Assembly (NCBI GenBank): GCA_030849065.1
Contig: JASAON010001366.1
Location: 1-17,279, forward strand
Direction: 5' to 3'
Origin: Jaenimonas drosophilae
Taxonomy: Eukaryota > Euglenozoa > Kinetoplastea > Trypanosomatida > Trypanosomatidae
Length of the DNA stretch: 17,279 nucleotides
Part shown: piece by piece, positions 7,748-16,048 of the stretch
How positions within the stretch are numbered: position 1 is the stretch's first letter
Layout of the letters: each line of letters begins with the position of its first letter
Notes under the pieces: model-generated
What the model was told of the DNA's origin: nothing
Databases searched by the model: none
The model's input: only the letters and a program-made list of their open reading frames with translations
Translations under genes and position numbers: made by a program

Positions 7748-9019
7748 CTACAGGACGGTGATGCTGCCCGTTCCAGGAAACACCTGCACTACAGGAAAAT
7801 GAAAGTAGCGCTTGATGCTCGTCTCGTACTGCGGCACCAAACGCAATCGCCCAGTCACTGCGCAACGTTGGCCGTTGCGCAGACGTGCACGTACGTTTTC
7901 TCCCCACCCATGTACGTCATGCACGCGTACTGTGTGGAAGTCTTTGTTGGCATCACCAGGAGATGGGCCCTCAAAGTCAGTGATGAGTGTGAGTTGGAGT
8001 ACGTGCTCATCAAGTACGTAGCCCTCCTGTACGTCCTCCACCACACCAATGAGGGAGCACACATTCACACAACGCCAGTGTGCCGCCACACTCATCTCTT
8101 CCGGTGCGTTTGGTGCCACATCGAGATGATAATTAACGGCATCCACGAGACCATCTTCCTGCTGACGAACAAAGTCGGCTGCGGTGTTGGAGCGCGACGT
8201 TGCATCTTCCACGGCAGCGTTGATGTTTGTGGTTGTGGTTGATGTGCTCAACGTGGAAGCGTCACTGGATCGTGATGTCATTGAGGATGATGATGATGAT
8301 GCGCCAGGCATATCCATGCCATGCTTGGCTTGGTAGTGGTGTTGTAGCGCAGCCTCGAGGCGAAACGTTTTCTGGCAAATCGTACATACATGCCTGCGCT
8401 CGTCTTCTGTTGTGGTGGCCTCCTTGGCATCTGCATCAACAGGAGAAGAAGTGGGTGGCGTACTATTCACACAAGGTGCGGAGGTTGGTGCGGACGATGG
8501 CGGTGGTGCTGATGTGGTCGTGGATGATGATGATGATGATGATGCATTCGCCATGGATGGGATGGCTGACATCGTCGATGCACCACTTGCTGGCGATGGT
8601 GATGATGATGATGATGATGATGACGTACTCAATGATGCTGCAGATGCAGTGGTTGGTGCGTTGGCCTCGGTGAGCTCCTCCAACTTGCCATTGTGCAGCA
8701 CCATCGCCGTTGCTTTACCGCCATGCCGTGTCATGATGTGGTGATTCAGTGCGTTGAGCAGCCGAAAACCTTTGCCACACTCACCACATTGGTAGGATGC
8801 AGGACGAAGTGTTGCTTGACGATGCATGGAGCTGGTACATAAACACCGCATGGATGATGTGGTGATGCTGCACAACCATGATGAACCTGCAATTGTTGTG
8901 TGGCACGAAGATGATGATGGTGAAAGAGCATGGCGGGGTGCCACGGAGGTCAGGGGCATGCGGAGAAGACCTCCGCCGATGCCTGCACGTCGCAACGCAG
9001 AATGAGTGAGTGGCCGCAT
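7748..9019 (-). CDS. KREPA-like RNA-editing complex protein (two C2H2 zinc fingers plus OB fold)
   Basis: A 423-residue protein with the architecture of the kinetoplastid editosome proteins KREPA1-3 (MP81, MP63, MP42): two C2H2 zinc fingers and a C-terminal OB fold. Finger 1 uses Cys78, Cys81, His94 and His99; finger 2 uses Cys211, Cys214, His227 and His232. Both share the pattern CxxCxKxFRLxxALxxHxxxxHG. The SSB-like OB fold spans about 314-420, with the conserved stretch GRLRLVPQYE and then YFHFPVVQV. In trypanosomes these proteins scaffold the uridine insertion/deletion enzymes and bind RNA in the mitochondrion. The N-terminus (MRPLTHSALRRAGIGGGLLR) is basic, lacks acidic residues and looks like a mitochondrial presequence. 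Long Ser/Thr/Pro-rich linkers (about 120-200 and 238-280) separate the domains. The ATG at 9019 is used; six further codons upstream begin with TTG, not ATG. The length is nearest KREPA3, but I cannot say which paralogue it is. Confidence 0.87.
   Translation of the reverse strand: MRPLTHSALRRAGIGGGLLRMPLTSVAPRHALSPSSSSCHTTIAGSSWLCSITTSSMRCLCTSSMHRQATLRPASYQCGECGKGFRLLNALNHHIMTRHGGKATAMVLHNGKLEELTEANAPTTASAASLSTSSSSSSSSPSPASGASTMSAIPSMANASSSSSSSTTTSAPPPSSAPTSAPCVNSTPPTSSPVDADAKEATTTEDERRHVCTICQKTFRLEAALQHHYQAKHGMDMPGASSSSSSMTSRSSDASTLSTSTTTTNINAAVEDATSRSNTAADFVRQQEDGLVDAVNYHLDVAPNAPEEMSVAAHWRCVNVCSLIGVVEDVQEGYVLDEHVLQLTLITDFEGPSPGDANKDFHTVRVHDVHGWGENVRARLRNGQRCAVTGRLRLVPQYETSIKRYFHFPVVQVFPGTGSITVL
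8285..8301. repeat. Coding GAT/ATC microsatellite (poly-Ser)
   Basis: A GAT run encodes a Ser stretch (about residues 240-245) in the KREPA-like protein, in the linker between finger 2 and the OB fold. Length probably varies between alleles. Confidence 0.65.
8521..8623. repeat. Two coding GAT/ATC microsatellites (poly-Ser)
   Basis: Two GAT runs (about 8521-8544 and 8594-8622) read as TCA/TCATCA on the minus strand. They encode the poly-Ser tracts near residues 132-140 and 160-165, in the linker between the two zinc fingers. Confidence 0.7.
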
Positions 9020-9066
9020 TGATGTGTGCCGACGCAACCAACACGTGTGCGTGCTTTTCTAATTGT

Positions 9067-9085
9067 ATGTGTGTGTGTGTGTGTG
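9067..9085. repeat. GT dinucleotide microsatellite in the KREPA-like 5' leader
   Basis: About nine GT units, which would give a CA repeat in the 5' untranslated leader of the KREPA-like mRNA if the acceptor at 9093-9094 is used. Confidence 0.75.
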
Positions 9086-9092
9086 CGTGATT

Positions 9093-9126
9093 CTGTGAAG
9101 AAGAATGAATGAAGGATGAGAGATGG
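9093..9126 (-). promoter_or_regulatory. Putative spliced-leader acceptor for the KREPA-like gene
   Basis: A minus-strand pyrimidine-rich stretch (9126-9097) ends in AG at 9094-9093, giving a leader of about 74 bases that contains a CA repeat. A nearer AG at 9061-9050 is possible, but its tract is purine/CA mixed. Confidence 0.45.
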
Positions 9127-9233
9127 ATGTCAGGACACACACATACAACACAGCCATCATCATTAGTTTGCACACGACATGAGTGAGATGTGATGGGGAA
9201 AAGATTGTTGTTTGTGTGTGAGGCGCTGATGCT

Positions 9234-10763
9234 CTACTCCGCCGTGATGTGAAAACCATTCTTACGCCGCCATGTGCTCAACAGCGCACGCACCAGCATG
9301 AGTACGTGAAGATTATTCGTCACCACATCGTCATCATCAATATCCTGTGGATAGAGTTCTTGTGCTTCCATGTAGAAGCCTCGCAACACCGCCATCGCAG
9401 CAGCACCATTGAGCTCCCGCACATCTGCAAGAACGTCTGCGTCGCATGGCTTGGCACACAACATGGCACGCAGAAAGTTTTGCAGCCACGGCACCTCCAC
9501 CTCGTCTGCATTTGTGGCAACATGAACGCTCACTTCTGAAATGATGCGTCGCTCCACCCGTGTTGCCACGTGCAACTTGGCACCGCCCCCATCTACGCCA
9601 AAGATGGGCTCCAACAAACGCAACAACACCTCATCCTTCACCCCTTGCGCATCATGAAGCGCATGCGCAGCATCTGCACGCATGGCGATGCAGAGCTCCT
9701 CCACGTGCATCGCAACCACAGAGGTGAAGGGCGGCATCGCAAACAACCACTCCACCGATGAAAGTCGCTGCACCTCCTCACACACAGTTGCCGCGTCACC
9801 ACGGCTGAGCCGTCGGCCATCTCCGAGGATCATCTCCTCCTCCTCACACACAGCGGACAGCACATCCACGTTGATGGCGGTGCTCTGCGGCAGCTCCACC
9901 ATGGGAGGTACGTCGTGGAGGTCTGTCAGCTGCAGCTCCCACGGCGCGGCGTGGCGAAGAATCTGGTTGCCATGTTGCAGATAGAAGCGTGACATGAAGT
10001 GTTGCACATGCGCCACCACATCATCATCACCATCATCATTTTTAGAACCATCCTCGGCAGGAAACACACCCGCATCCCACAAGGTTGTCACTGGTGAGCG
10101 CACCGAGCCCACAGAGCTCGTCTCGAAGCGTTCGTAGGCGCCCTCACTACGTAGATATTTGCCAACATGTGCGCGGCAACTGCTGATGAGCAACGTGCAA
10201 TGATGAAAAGAGATGTCCCGCTGTACTCGCATCGCCGATCCGGTGATTTTTTTTCCATCAAGAAATAAATCATCACGTTTGGTGGTGGTGAGACGTTGCA
10301 GATCCACTCCGCACAACGCACTCAAGCCAAGACGCAGGACCTGAATGCTCTTGTGCGGTGCATAATCCTGGCGATGTGCAAAAAAGGAGAAGCACAGATT
10401 GCCACGATCATGATAAACAGCTCCACCGCCCGATGATCGTCGTGCAACATTCACACCATCCACGGCTGCTCCGCGCATCGAAACTTCCTGAAAAATGTTT
10501 TGGTTCCGACCAACCACCACACATGGTTCGTTGCGGTACATAAAGAGCAGACCCTCACCAGGGTGCAACACAACACCACGCAGGATGGCCTCCTCGGCTG
10601 CCAGGTTGGCGTAGATGCTGGAGGCATTGCTACTCACCACTGCCAATATGTTGTTGTTCGTCCATGGAGATGTTGGCGTGCGTGTGAGGCTTCGGGAGCT
10701 TTGAATGAAGCTGCGCAAGCTTGTGGCACTAGGCATCCATTGCCAACTGCTGCGATGGAGCAT
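9234..10763 (-). CDS. Lipoate-protein ligase A family protein, probably mitochondrial
   Basis: Attaches lipoic acid, or moves a lipoyl group, to the lysine of acceptor domains such as the E2 subunits of 2-oxoacid dehydrogenases and the glycine cleavage H protein. The lipoate/biotin ligase fold is clear: RRSSGGGAVYHDRGN at 108-122 is the nucleotide/lipoate-binding loop, DGKKITGSAMR at 169-179 holds the expected catalytic lysine, and HHCTLLI at 187-193 and SVRSPVTTL at 220-228 match the family. At 509 residues it is longer than the roughly 340-residue bacterial LplA. The extra length is a presequence (about 1-35, rich in Ser, Arg and Thr with no acidic residue), an acidic insert near 237-248 (KNDDGDDD), and a long C-terminal part that may correspond to the LplA accessory domain. 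The ATG at 10763 is chosen because it supplies this targeting-type N-terminus; the stop is TAG. It could be a ligase using free lipoate or a LIPT1-like transferase; sequence alone does not decide. Confidence 0.92.
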   Translation of the reverse strand: MLHRSSWQWMPSATSLRSFIQSSRSLTRTPTSPWTNNNILAVVSSNASSIYANLAAEEAILRGVVLHPGEGLLFMYRNEPCVVVGRNQNIFQEVSMRGAAVDGVNVARRSSGGGAVYHDRGNLCFSFFAHRQDYAPHKSIQVLRLGLSALCGVDLQRLTTTKRDDLFLDGKKITGSAMRVQRDISFHHCTLLISSCRAHVGKYLRSEGAYERFETSSVGSVRSPVTTLWDAGVFPAEDGSKNDDGDDDVVAHVQHFMSRFYLQHGNQILRHAAPWELQLTDLHDVPPMVELPQSTAINVDVLSAVCEEEEMILGDGRRLSRGDAATVCEEVQRLSSVEWLFAMPPFTSVVAMHVEELCIAMRADAAHALHDAQGVKDEVLLRLLEPIFGVDGGGAKLHVATRVERRIISEVSVHVATNADEVEVPWLQNFLRAMLCAKPCDADVLADVRELNGAAAMAVLRGFYMEAQELYPQDIDDDDVVTNNLHVLMLVRALLSTWRRKNGFHITAE

Positions 10764-10856
10764 CGTTGCGAAGGATGATGCAAAGGACAGTCAGAATGAT
10801 GATGTTGTGGGTGTTTCTTGTGGCTGCATATTCCACGCAGCGACTACTGACGAGCA

Positions 10857-10880
10857 CTAAAAAGTGAAGGTGAGAAGATT
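10857..10880 (-). promoter_or_regulatory. Putative spliced-leader acceptor for the lipoate ligase gene
   Basis: A minus-strand pyrimidine-rich run (10880-10859, ending in TTTTT) is followed directly by AG at 10858-10857, about 94 bases before the ATG at 10763. Confidence 0.5.
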
Positions 10881-11033
10881 ACGTTATTGATGCAGACGAC
10901 CTCCAACGTGTACGAGCTCATCTCATCCACGCACGTACAACCACAGCAACACTAGCTTTTTTTTGCATCCGAATTGATGCTCTATACACATCCTCTCCCC
11001 AACCTCATCCTACATCATCATGTAGTAGTGAAA

Positions 11034-11055
11034 GGATGATGATGATGATGATGAT
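11034..11055. repeat. GAT trinucleotide microsatellite
   Basis: Six to seven GAT units in the spacer between the DPY-30 and lipoate ligase genes. Confidence 0.75.
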
Positions 11056-11130
11056 AATGAGTTGGTAGAGATGCTCATGGCAACAACAACCAACCACCAC
11101 CCAAGCTCACGCCACACTTACACACCATCT

Positions 11131-11445
11131 CTACAGTGTTCGCACTGGAACAGCAGGTTCGGCGTCGTTGTAGGGCACCTCCACAACGTTGTTGGCCTGT
11201 GAGCGACGAAGGAAATAGAGAGCTAAGTAATCAATGGGGTTGGCAGGCCGTGCTCGGCAGAGGTCCTCGAGCCCGTCCGTCACGACGCTCATCACCGTAG
11301 TCTCCAGGTAGCTCTGCACAGGAAGAAGAAAGAGAGGATTCTCGCGCACTTGTTGCGCACGGATCTCCTCGGGCGATGGTGCGGGTGGTGGCGCCTCCAC
11401 CGCTGGCGCAGCGTTGGCGTCCTTTGCGTCAGATTTGATGGCCAT
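11131..11445 (-). CDS. Small DPY-30 domain protein
   Basis: A 104-residue protein whose residues 46-83 (YLETTVMSVVTDGLEDLCRA, then RPANPIDYLALYFLRRSQ) match the DPY-30 motif, with the hallmark RPxNPIxYLAxYxL. This helical motif makes a four-helix-bundle dimer that docks an amphipathic helix of a partner. In eukaryotes it serves in SET1/COMPASS histone methyltransferase complexes and in flagellar radial-spoke or adenylate kinase proteins. The N-terminal 30 residues are Ala/Pro-rich and probably disordered. A 20-residue tail (NNVVEVPYNDAEPAVPVRTL) follows the motif. The ATG at 11445 lies only 8 bases after a strong splice acceptor, which fixes the start well. Nuclear or flagellar role cannot be decided from this sequence. 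Confidence 0.9.
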   Translation of the reverse strand: MAIKSDAKDANAAPAVEAPPPAPSPEEIRAQQVRENPLFLLPVQSYLETTVMSVVTDGLEDLCRARPANPIDYLALYFLRRSQANNVVEVPYNDAEPAVPVRTL

Positions 11446-11894
11446 GAAGGAGGCTTAAGAATGAAGATGAAGATGAAGATGGAGGAGGTGAAGTGCACTC
11501 ATACACACACATGATGTTGGAGATGGTAGTGAAATGATTCGCGTTGCGTGTTGTTGTTTTTTGTGTGGAGTGATGTGTTGGACGAAGACGTCATTATTCA
11601 TCATAATTATGAATACGTAAGGCAAGGAGGAGATCAACAGGGAGGGGGAGGGAAAAAGTGGCATCGTCATGTTGTGTTCCTCCAGCTCTGCTACATGATG
11701 CTCCTCGGAATAGGTGAAGGTGTGCTTGTGTGCGTGTGTGCCACCTACTCCTCACGTGCAGAAGCATCGCGCGCCACACAACATCAACGTCATTGATTGG
11801 TTAATCGCCGTGGGGGAGGGGGGGAGTAGTACCACAGGCAAGCACATCTCTGCTCTCGTAGCAACAACACCACACACATACACATGTATCTCAT
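11446..11894. other. Intergenic region between the P5A ATPase gene and the DPY-30 gene
   Basis: About 450 bases. It holds the DPY-30 splice acceptor near 11454-11493 and a weak hairpin at 11596-11614 (ATTCAT and ATGAAT arms around a 7-base loop). A purine-rich plus-strand stretch at 11618-11660 would be a pyrimidine tract on the coding strand. The ATPase stop codon is at 11895. No gene was recognised. Confidence 0.6.
11454..11493 (-). promoter_or_regulatory. Putative spliced-leader acceptor for the DPY-30 gene
   Basis: A long minus-strand pyrimidine-rich tract (11493-11458, CTTC and CATCTT units) ends in AAG, with AG at 11455-11454. This gives an unusually short leader of 8 bases before the ATG. 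It is the strongest-looking tract next to any start codon in the window. Confidence 0.5.
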
Positions 11895-14800
11895 CTAGTA
11901 GTCCGTGAAGAGATAGAGGCAGATGTTCTCCACGAGCACACAACCAATCGCATCCATGGCCAACAGCTTCACGAAGCGGTGGCGGAACTCCTCCGACGGA
12001 AACACAACAATCTCGAGGAGCTCATTCACCTCGGGATCCACTTCCGCCGCGAAGTAAAAGACGAGGACGCAGAGGATGATGAGTGCCACGAACATGGGCC
12101 GATTGCGTGTGATACGCTGCATAAAGGGCTCACCGCGGTAGTTGGCAATGAAGGTGACGGCTGACATGAGTGTGGTCATGAGGAACATGGTGGAGTTGAG
12201 CAGTGTTGGCTTGAACTCACTCGTCTCAGCCTCATCACGTTGTTGCTCCATCGCGGCTGCATCCACCTCCGCCACCATCGCCGCGGTGCTCATCATGCCG
12301 TAGAGATGCAGCGCAAACTGAAAGAAGACGGAGCAAATCATGTAGGGATGAAACACACGGGTGATGGGGCGTTGTGGGCAGAGATGATCGAGTGGCTTGC
12401 TTCGCGACATGCACATGAAGCACACCGACATGATCATGCCAGCCAGAATCATTTGCTTCTCACCGAGCTTCACACCATCACTGTGTAGCACGGACATGGA
12501 GTAGGCGGAGTTCAGGCAGTTTAGGGCGAGGATTTTATACATCATGTGGGTCGTGACGAGTGTGCTGCGCCCGAGACGCACAATATCGCACACGCTCGTC
12601 AGTGCCTTGGAGCGGCAGGTGAAGGGTGCGGCGATGGAGGCATCGCCGAGCTTGATCATCGGCGGGCCGCCAAAGCTCTCGTCATCGGCGTTGAAGAGCG
12701 ACTCCATCATAAAGTCAGATCCCCCGAGAGGATCATTGGGCATCGGTGGCAACGCCGCCATCTTATCCGCGCGCGCCTGCTTCGTCTCCGCCACCTTCTT
12801 GTTCCACGCAATGAGCTGTTTAATCTCCGTCTTGCGCTTCGTCTCTGCCATCTTCCAGCGCATCATCTCCATGAAGGGTGCGCCTGGAGGTGGCTGATTC
12901 GGCACCACCGTCATGGTGAATCCCGGCGGCAGCAAACAATCTGCCGGCAAGTCAGGCTCATTGTGTGGTTGGGGGCCAACCGGAAGAGGCGCAGACGTTG
13001 TGCCATCCTCCGAGGTCTTCGCGGCGGGTGCGACGGAGGTTGAGTTGAGCACCGCAATGCCAGCGTGCGCCTGCTTGAGGGCGCCCACATCGTTGGTGCC
13101 ATCGCCCGCCATGAGCACCATGTGCTTCTTGTGCTTGAGATCTGTCACGATGGCTTCCTTGTCGGACGGAGCACAACGAGCCCAGATTGTAATGTGCTCG
13201 TTGAAGCGCGTGATAATGTCCGCGAGGGTGCCGGGAGGTAGCTCCGAGGCATCCACGCAGAGCTCCCACTCCTTCTCAGACGGCTTCGCATGTTTGCGCG
13301 TACGTACAAAAGTGTTGGCGATAATGTCGGCGTCGGTGGCCGCCAACACCTCCCCACCGGGTGCGGTGTCCTTCCACGCAATGGTGGCACCGCCATCTTG
13401 TGTGTTGTTGTTGTTCTTGGAGACGGTGGCGATGAGCTGGCGTGAGGTGGCCAACATACCCACATCTTTGCCAACCGAAATGGCCGTTTGTACGCTATCG
13501 CCCGTGATGATGATGCATCGATGGCTGCCACCTTGGAGGTTATCAATGGTCTCGCGCGCGTCCTTCTTCAGCGGGCAAATGTAAACGGCAAGACCCGCGA
13601 AGTGCAATCCAGCTTCTGCATCTTCACGACGAAGATCCGCAATGAGCTCCGGTGATGATGCCTCTGCATCAGAAAGACGTCTATAGGCGAGCGCGATGAC
13701 GCGCAGGCCCTTGGCTGCCATCTCATCCGCCACCTGCAGCGCATCTCGTGGGGCATCGGCGCAGAGTGGGGCCACAGTTCCTGGCGCACCCTTGGCCACA
13801 ATAAAGAGGCCATCTGGGCCACGTACAACACAAGCCATGCGACGTAGTGCCGCAACGAAGGGGAAGCGAAGGAGGATGTCAAAGGATGGTTTTTTGGTGT
13901 TGGTCTTTTTGGTGGAGGATGAGCCGTGCTTGGCATCGCCGTTGGGGGCCACAGCCTTCTCATCCTTCCCCGGTGGCGGGTCGTACACGACGCGATCATT
14001 TGTTTTCATGCGGTACCCCAACGCACCGGTGGCGGCCTTTTCCATCTCATCACCCGCCAACGTGTGCTCATCCAGATAGACCAGTGAATGGCAGGTGGCG
14101 AGAACCATCTCCGCCATGCTTGGCATCGTGTGGAGCTGATTCATCAGGCCCTTGCCATTCACCATATTCACGCCACCAAACAACATCTCATCCGTCGTGA
14201 GGGTCCCCGTCTTATCAAAGCAGCACGTATCAACCATGCCGGCGTACGGAATACGAAAGGGCTCCGTGCAGAAGACCTGCAGCTTGCTCAGTGACATGAG
14301 TGAGTTATTCACGGCCAAGGAGAGCTCCATCGGGAGCTCCGGTGGCACAACGGAGGTGATGATCTGCACACAGTTGAGAAAGAGGCGCCAGCGACTGCGG
14401 TTGGGGTCGGCGAGGCCACGCTGAAGAAGATACCCGCTCGCCGCAATGGCAAAGACGACGAGAACGCCAATGAATCCAAAAGCCTCGCCGCTGTTCTCGC
14501 TCACCCGCCCTTGGCTGTGGAGGATCGTGCGCAGGAGCTTGCCCTGACGCGTCTCGTAGCCCGTCTTGAGCACCACCGCCAGGGCCAGCGCACGAGGAGC
14601 GGTGTGCGTGGAAGCATCTGCATCATCGTCTGTGGTGTTGTTGGCCTGTGGGCCACTACTCAGCAACACCTGGGTGCCCGAAAAGAGCATGTGGCGTCCA
14701 TGGAGCTTGCTACTCAGCACCACATTCGCATCATCCGGTGCCTCCTTCAGTTGTGGCGTGGATTCTCCCGTCAAGGAGGCCTCATTCACCACCGCTGTGC

Positions 14801-15737
14801 CACGGATCAGAACCGCATCCACTGGGAAGCTGCAGTTGCTCGGCACCACCAACACATCCATCGGGAGGAGCTCCGTCGAGCGAATCGCAACCTCGCGACC
14901 GCCACGCAACACCGTCATCTCCCGCACGGGCACCTCCGACATATCGCGCAAAGACTTCATGTTGCGCATGCGTTGGAAGATGGTGACGCACTCCATGCCC
15001 GCCATCATCACCCCCGTGAAGAGTGAGAAGTACCAGTACTCATCCAAGCACCACAACAGCACACAAAACATTTGAAAAACAAAGAAGGGTGCCAAAGCGT
15101 GATCCACGAAGAGGTCCTGGAACTCTGGTATCGTCACCTCCATCTTGTTGGGGCCGTAGAGGTCCATCTGCTTCTCGCGCTCCGCCTCATTCGCCAAACC
15201 TGTGGCACGCACATACACGCCAAACTCCTGCTTCGTGGGGAAGATGGGCTTCGTGAAGGTGTTGGTCTCGTCATTCAGCCTCCACTTGCGTTGCTGAAAG
15301 ATGAAGCAGGTTGGATGTTCGTGGGTTGCTTGCACCACCTTCACAATCTCAGACTCCCCCTTGTGTGCGTGAGTCACGACGAGTACGTCGGTGGCATCCT
15401 CAATCTGATCGAGCGAGACGGGGTGGAAGAGGATGCGGGCGCGGAAACGCATGGACCACTGCGTGAAGAGTGAAAGGAAGGCGTGAAAGAAGAGCACCAC
15501 GGGGAAGCAAATGGCGTGGAAAAAATCAATGTACGTTTGATGAACGAGGTACGTGATGCGGTCCCAGACCAACTCTGGATCCATGTAGAGGACGATGCTC
15601 ACGGTGTAGAGCACCACAAAGGGCCACACGGTGATCCACGTGTACCACGCACGACGTCGCAGAAGATGAATGGATTGAATCATGTTGTTGGCCATGATGC
15701 CAGCATGTGGGTCGGCATCGTTGTTCTTGGCGGCCAT
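11895..15737 (-). CDS. P5A-type P-type ATPase (ER transmembrane-helix dislocase, Spf1/ATP13A1 family)
   Basis: A complete 1280-residue P-type ATPase. Family members remove mis-inserted or mis-targeted transmembrane helices from the endoplasmic reticulum membrane using ATP. Visible motifs: actuator-domain TGES at 323-326; PPELPMEL at 465-472, the membrane motif that marks P5A rather than P5B pumps; the phosphorylation site DKTGT with Asp508; nucleotide-domain KGAP at 649-652; TGDS at 745-748; GDGTND at 878-883. Hydrophobic segments lie at about 32-52, 70-92, 217-245, 419-438 and 452-475, plus about six near the C-terminus. The two N-terminal ones match the extra helices of P5 pumps. A Pro-rich and Lys-rich insert of about 120 residues follows GDGTND, where P5A proteins carry their arm domain. 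Odd point: the hinge reads TGDSVQTA, where P5A proteins usually have TGDNPLTA. The ATG at 15737 gives a hydrophilic lead before the first helix; the stop is TAG. Confidence 0.95.
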   Translation of the reverse strand: MAAKNNDADPHAGIMANNMIQSIHLLRRRAWYTWITVWPFVVLYTVSIVLYMDPELVWDRITYLVHQTYIDFFHAICFPVVLFFHAFLSLFTQWSMRFRARILFHPVSLDQIEDATDVLVVTHAHKGESEIVKVVQATHEHPTCFIFQQRKWRLNDETNTFTKPIFPTKQEFGVYVRATGLANEAEREKQMDLYGPNKMEVTIPEFQDLFVDHALAPFFVFQMFCVLLWCLDEYWYFSLFTGVMMAGMECVTIFQRMRNMKSLRDMSEVPVREMTVLRGGREVAIRSTELLPMDVLVVPSNCSFPVDAVLIRGTAVVNEASLTGESTPQLKEAPDDANVVLSSKLHGRHMLFSGTQVLLSSGPQANNTTDDDADASTHTAPRALALAVVLKTGYETRQGKLLRTILHSQGRVSENSGEAFGFIGVLVVFAIAASGYLLQRGLADPNRSRWRLFLNCVQIITSVVPPELPMELSLAVNNSLMSLSKLQVFCTEPFRIPYAGMVDTCCFDKTGTLTTDEMLFGGVNMVNGKGLMNQLHTMPSMAEMVLATCHSLVYLDEHTLAGDEMEKAATGALGYRMKTNDRVVYDPPPGKDEKAVAPNGDAKHGSSSTKKTNTKKPSFDILLRFPFVAALRRMACVVRGPDGLFIVAKGAPGTVAPLCADAPRDALQVADEMAAKGLRVIALAYRRLSDAEASSPELIADLRREDAEAGLHFAGLAVYICPLKKDARETIDNLQGGSHRCIIITGDSVQTAISVGKDVGMLATSRQLIATVSKNNNNTQDGGATIAWKDTAPGGEVLAATDADIIANTFVRTRKHAKPSEKEWELCVDASELPPGTLADIITRFNEHITIWARCAPSDKEAIVTDLKHKKHMVLMAGDGTNDVGALKQAHAGIAVLNSTSVAPAAKTSEDGTTSAPLPVGPQPHNEPDLPADCLLPPGFTMTVVPNQPPPGAPFMEMMRWKMAETKRKTEIKQLIAWNKKVAETKQARADKMAALPPMPNDPLGGSDFMMESLFNADDESFGGPPMIKLGDASIAAPFTCRSKALTSVCDIVRLGRSTLVTTHMMYKILALNCLNSAYSMSVLHSDGVKLGEKQMILAGMIMSVCFMCMSRSKPLDHLCPQRPITRVFHPYMICSVFFQFALHLYGMMSTAAMVAEVDAAAMEQQRDEAETSEFKPTLLNSTMFLMTTLMSAVTFIANYRGEPFMQRITRNRPMFVALIILCVLVFYFAAEVDPEVNELLEIVVFPSEEFRHRFVKLLAMDAIGCVLVENICLYLFTDY

Positions 15738-15757
15738 GATGCTGATGAAGAGGTGTG

Positions 15758-15787
15758 CTGAAAATGATGTTGGTGATGGCGGATGAT
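15758..15787 (-). promoter_or_regulatory. Putative spliced-leader acceptor for the P5A ATPase gene
   Basis: A pyrimidine-leaning minus-strand stretch (15787-15760) is followed by AG at 15759-15758, 20 bases before the ATG at 15737. A second AG at 15743-15742 is equally placed, so the exact site is uncertain. Confidence 0.35.
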
Positions 15788-15918
15788 GGCTGCTACTTCA
15801 GCACAATTTGCTTGTGCGATGTGGTGATTGCAACACGTACGCGGAATCTCCGTCAAGGTGACGGCCCGCTCTTACAACAACTACTACTCTACTACAGCAG
15901 CAAACAACAACAACAAGA

Positions 15919-15938
15919 AGATGATGATGATGATGATG
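15919..15938. repeat. GAT trinucleotide microsatellite
   Basis: About six GAT/ATG units between the repeat-protein gene and the P5A ATPase gene, next to a CAA-rich stretch. Confidence 0.7.
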
Positions 15939-16048
15939 TCGTGATGCATCATGCTTCTAGCGCAACAATTCAGATATACATCAAGACCAATAAGAAGGCG
16001 CCTCCCTAGCGGCAGCAACATACGCACACATGTCATCTCATCCATGGC

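Larger units (their letters stand above)
10764..11130. other. Intergenic region between the DPY-30 gene and the lipoate ligase gene
   Basis: About 370 bases containing a GAT microsatellite (11034-11055), pyrimidine-rich DNA, the probable ligase acceptor (10857-10880) and a CAACAACAACC stretch. No gene or RNA was recognised. Confidence 0.6.
15738..16048. other. Intergenic region between the repeat-protein gene and the P5A ATPase gene
   Basis: Just over 300 bases, with CAA repeats and a GAT run at 15919-15938 in the 3' flank of the upstream gene, and a likely splice acceptor near 15758. No gene was seen. Confidence 0.6.

Noticed and set aside
9020..9037. N-terminal extension of the KREPA-like protein by six residues
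   Set aside because: It begins with TTG. The ATG at 9019 gives a good mitochondrial-type N-terminus.
12913..13584. A 223-codon plus-strand frame within the P5A ATPase region (and several shorter ones)
   Set aside because: Antisense shadow of a fully intact ATPase. It has no recognisable domain and a compositionally odd sequence.
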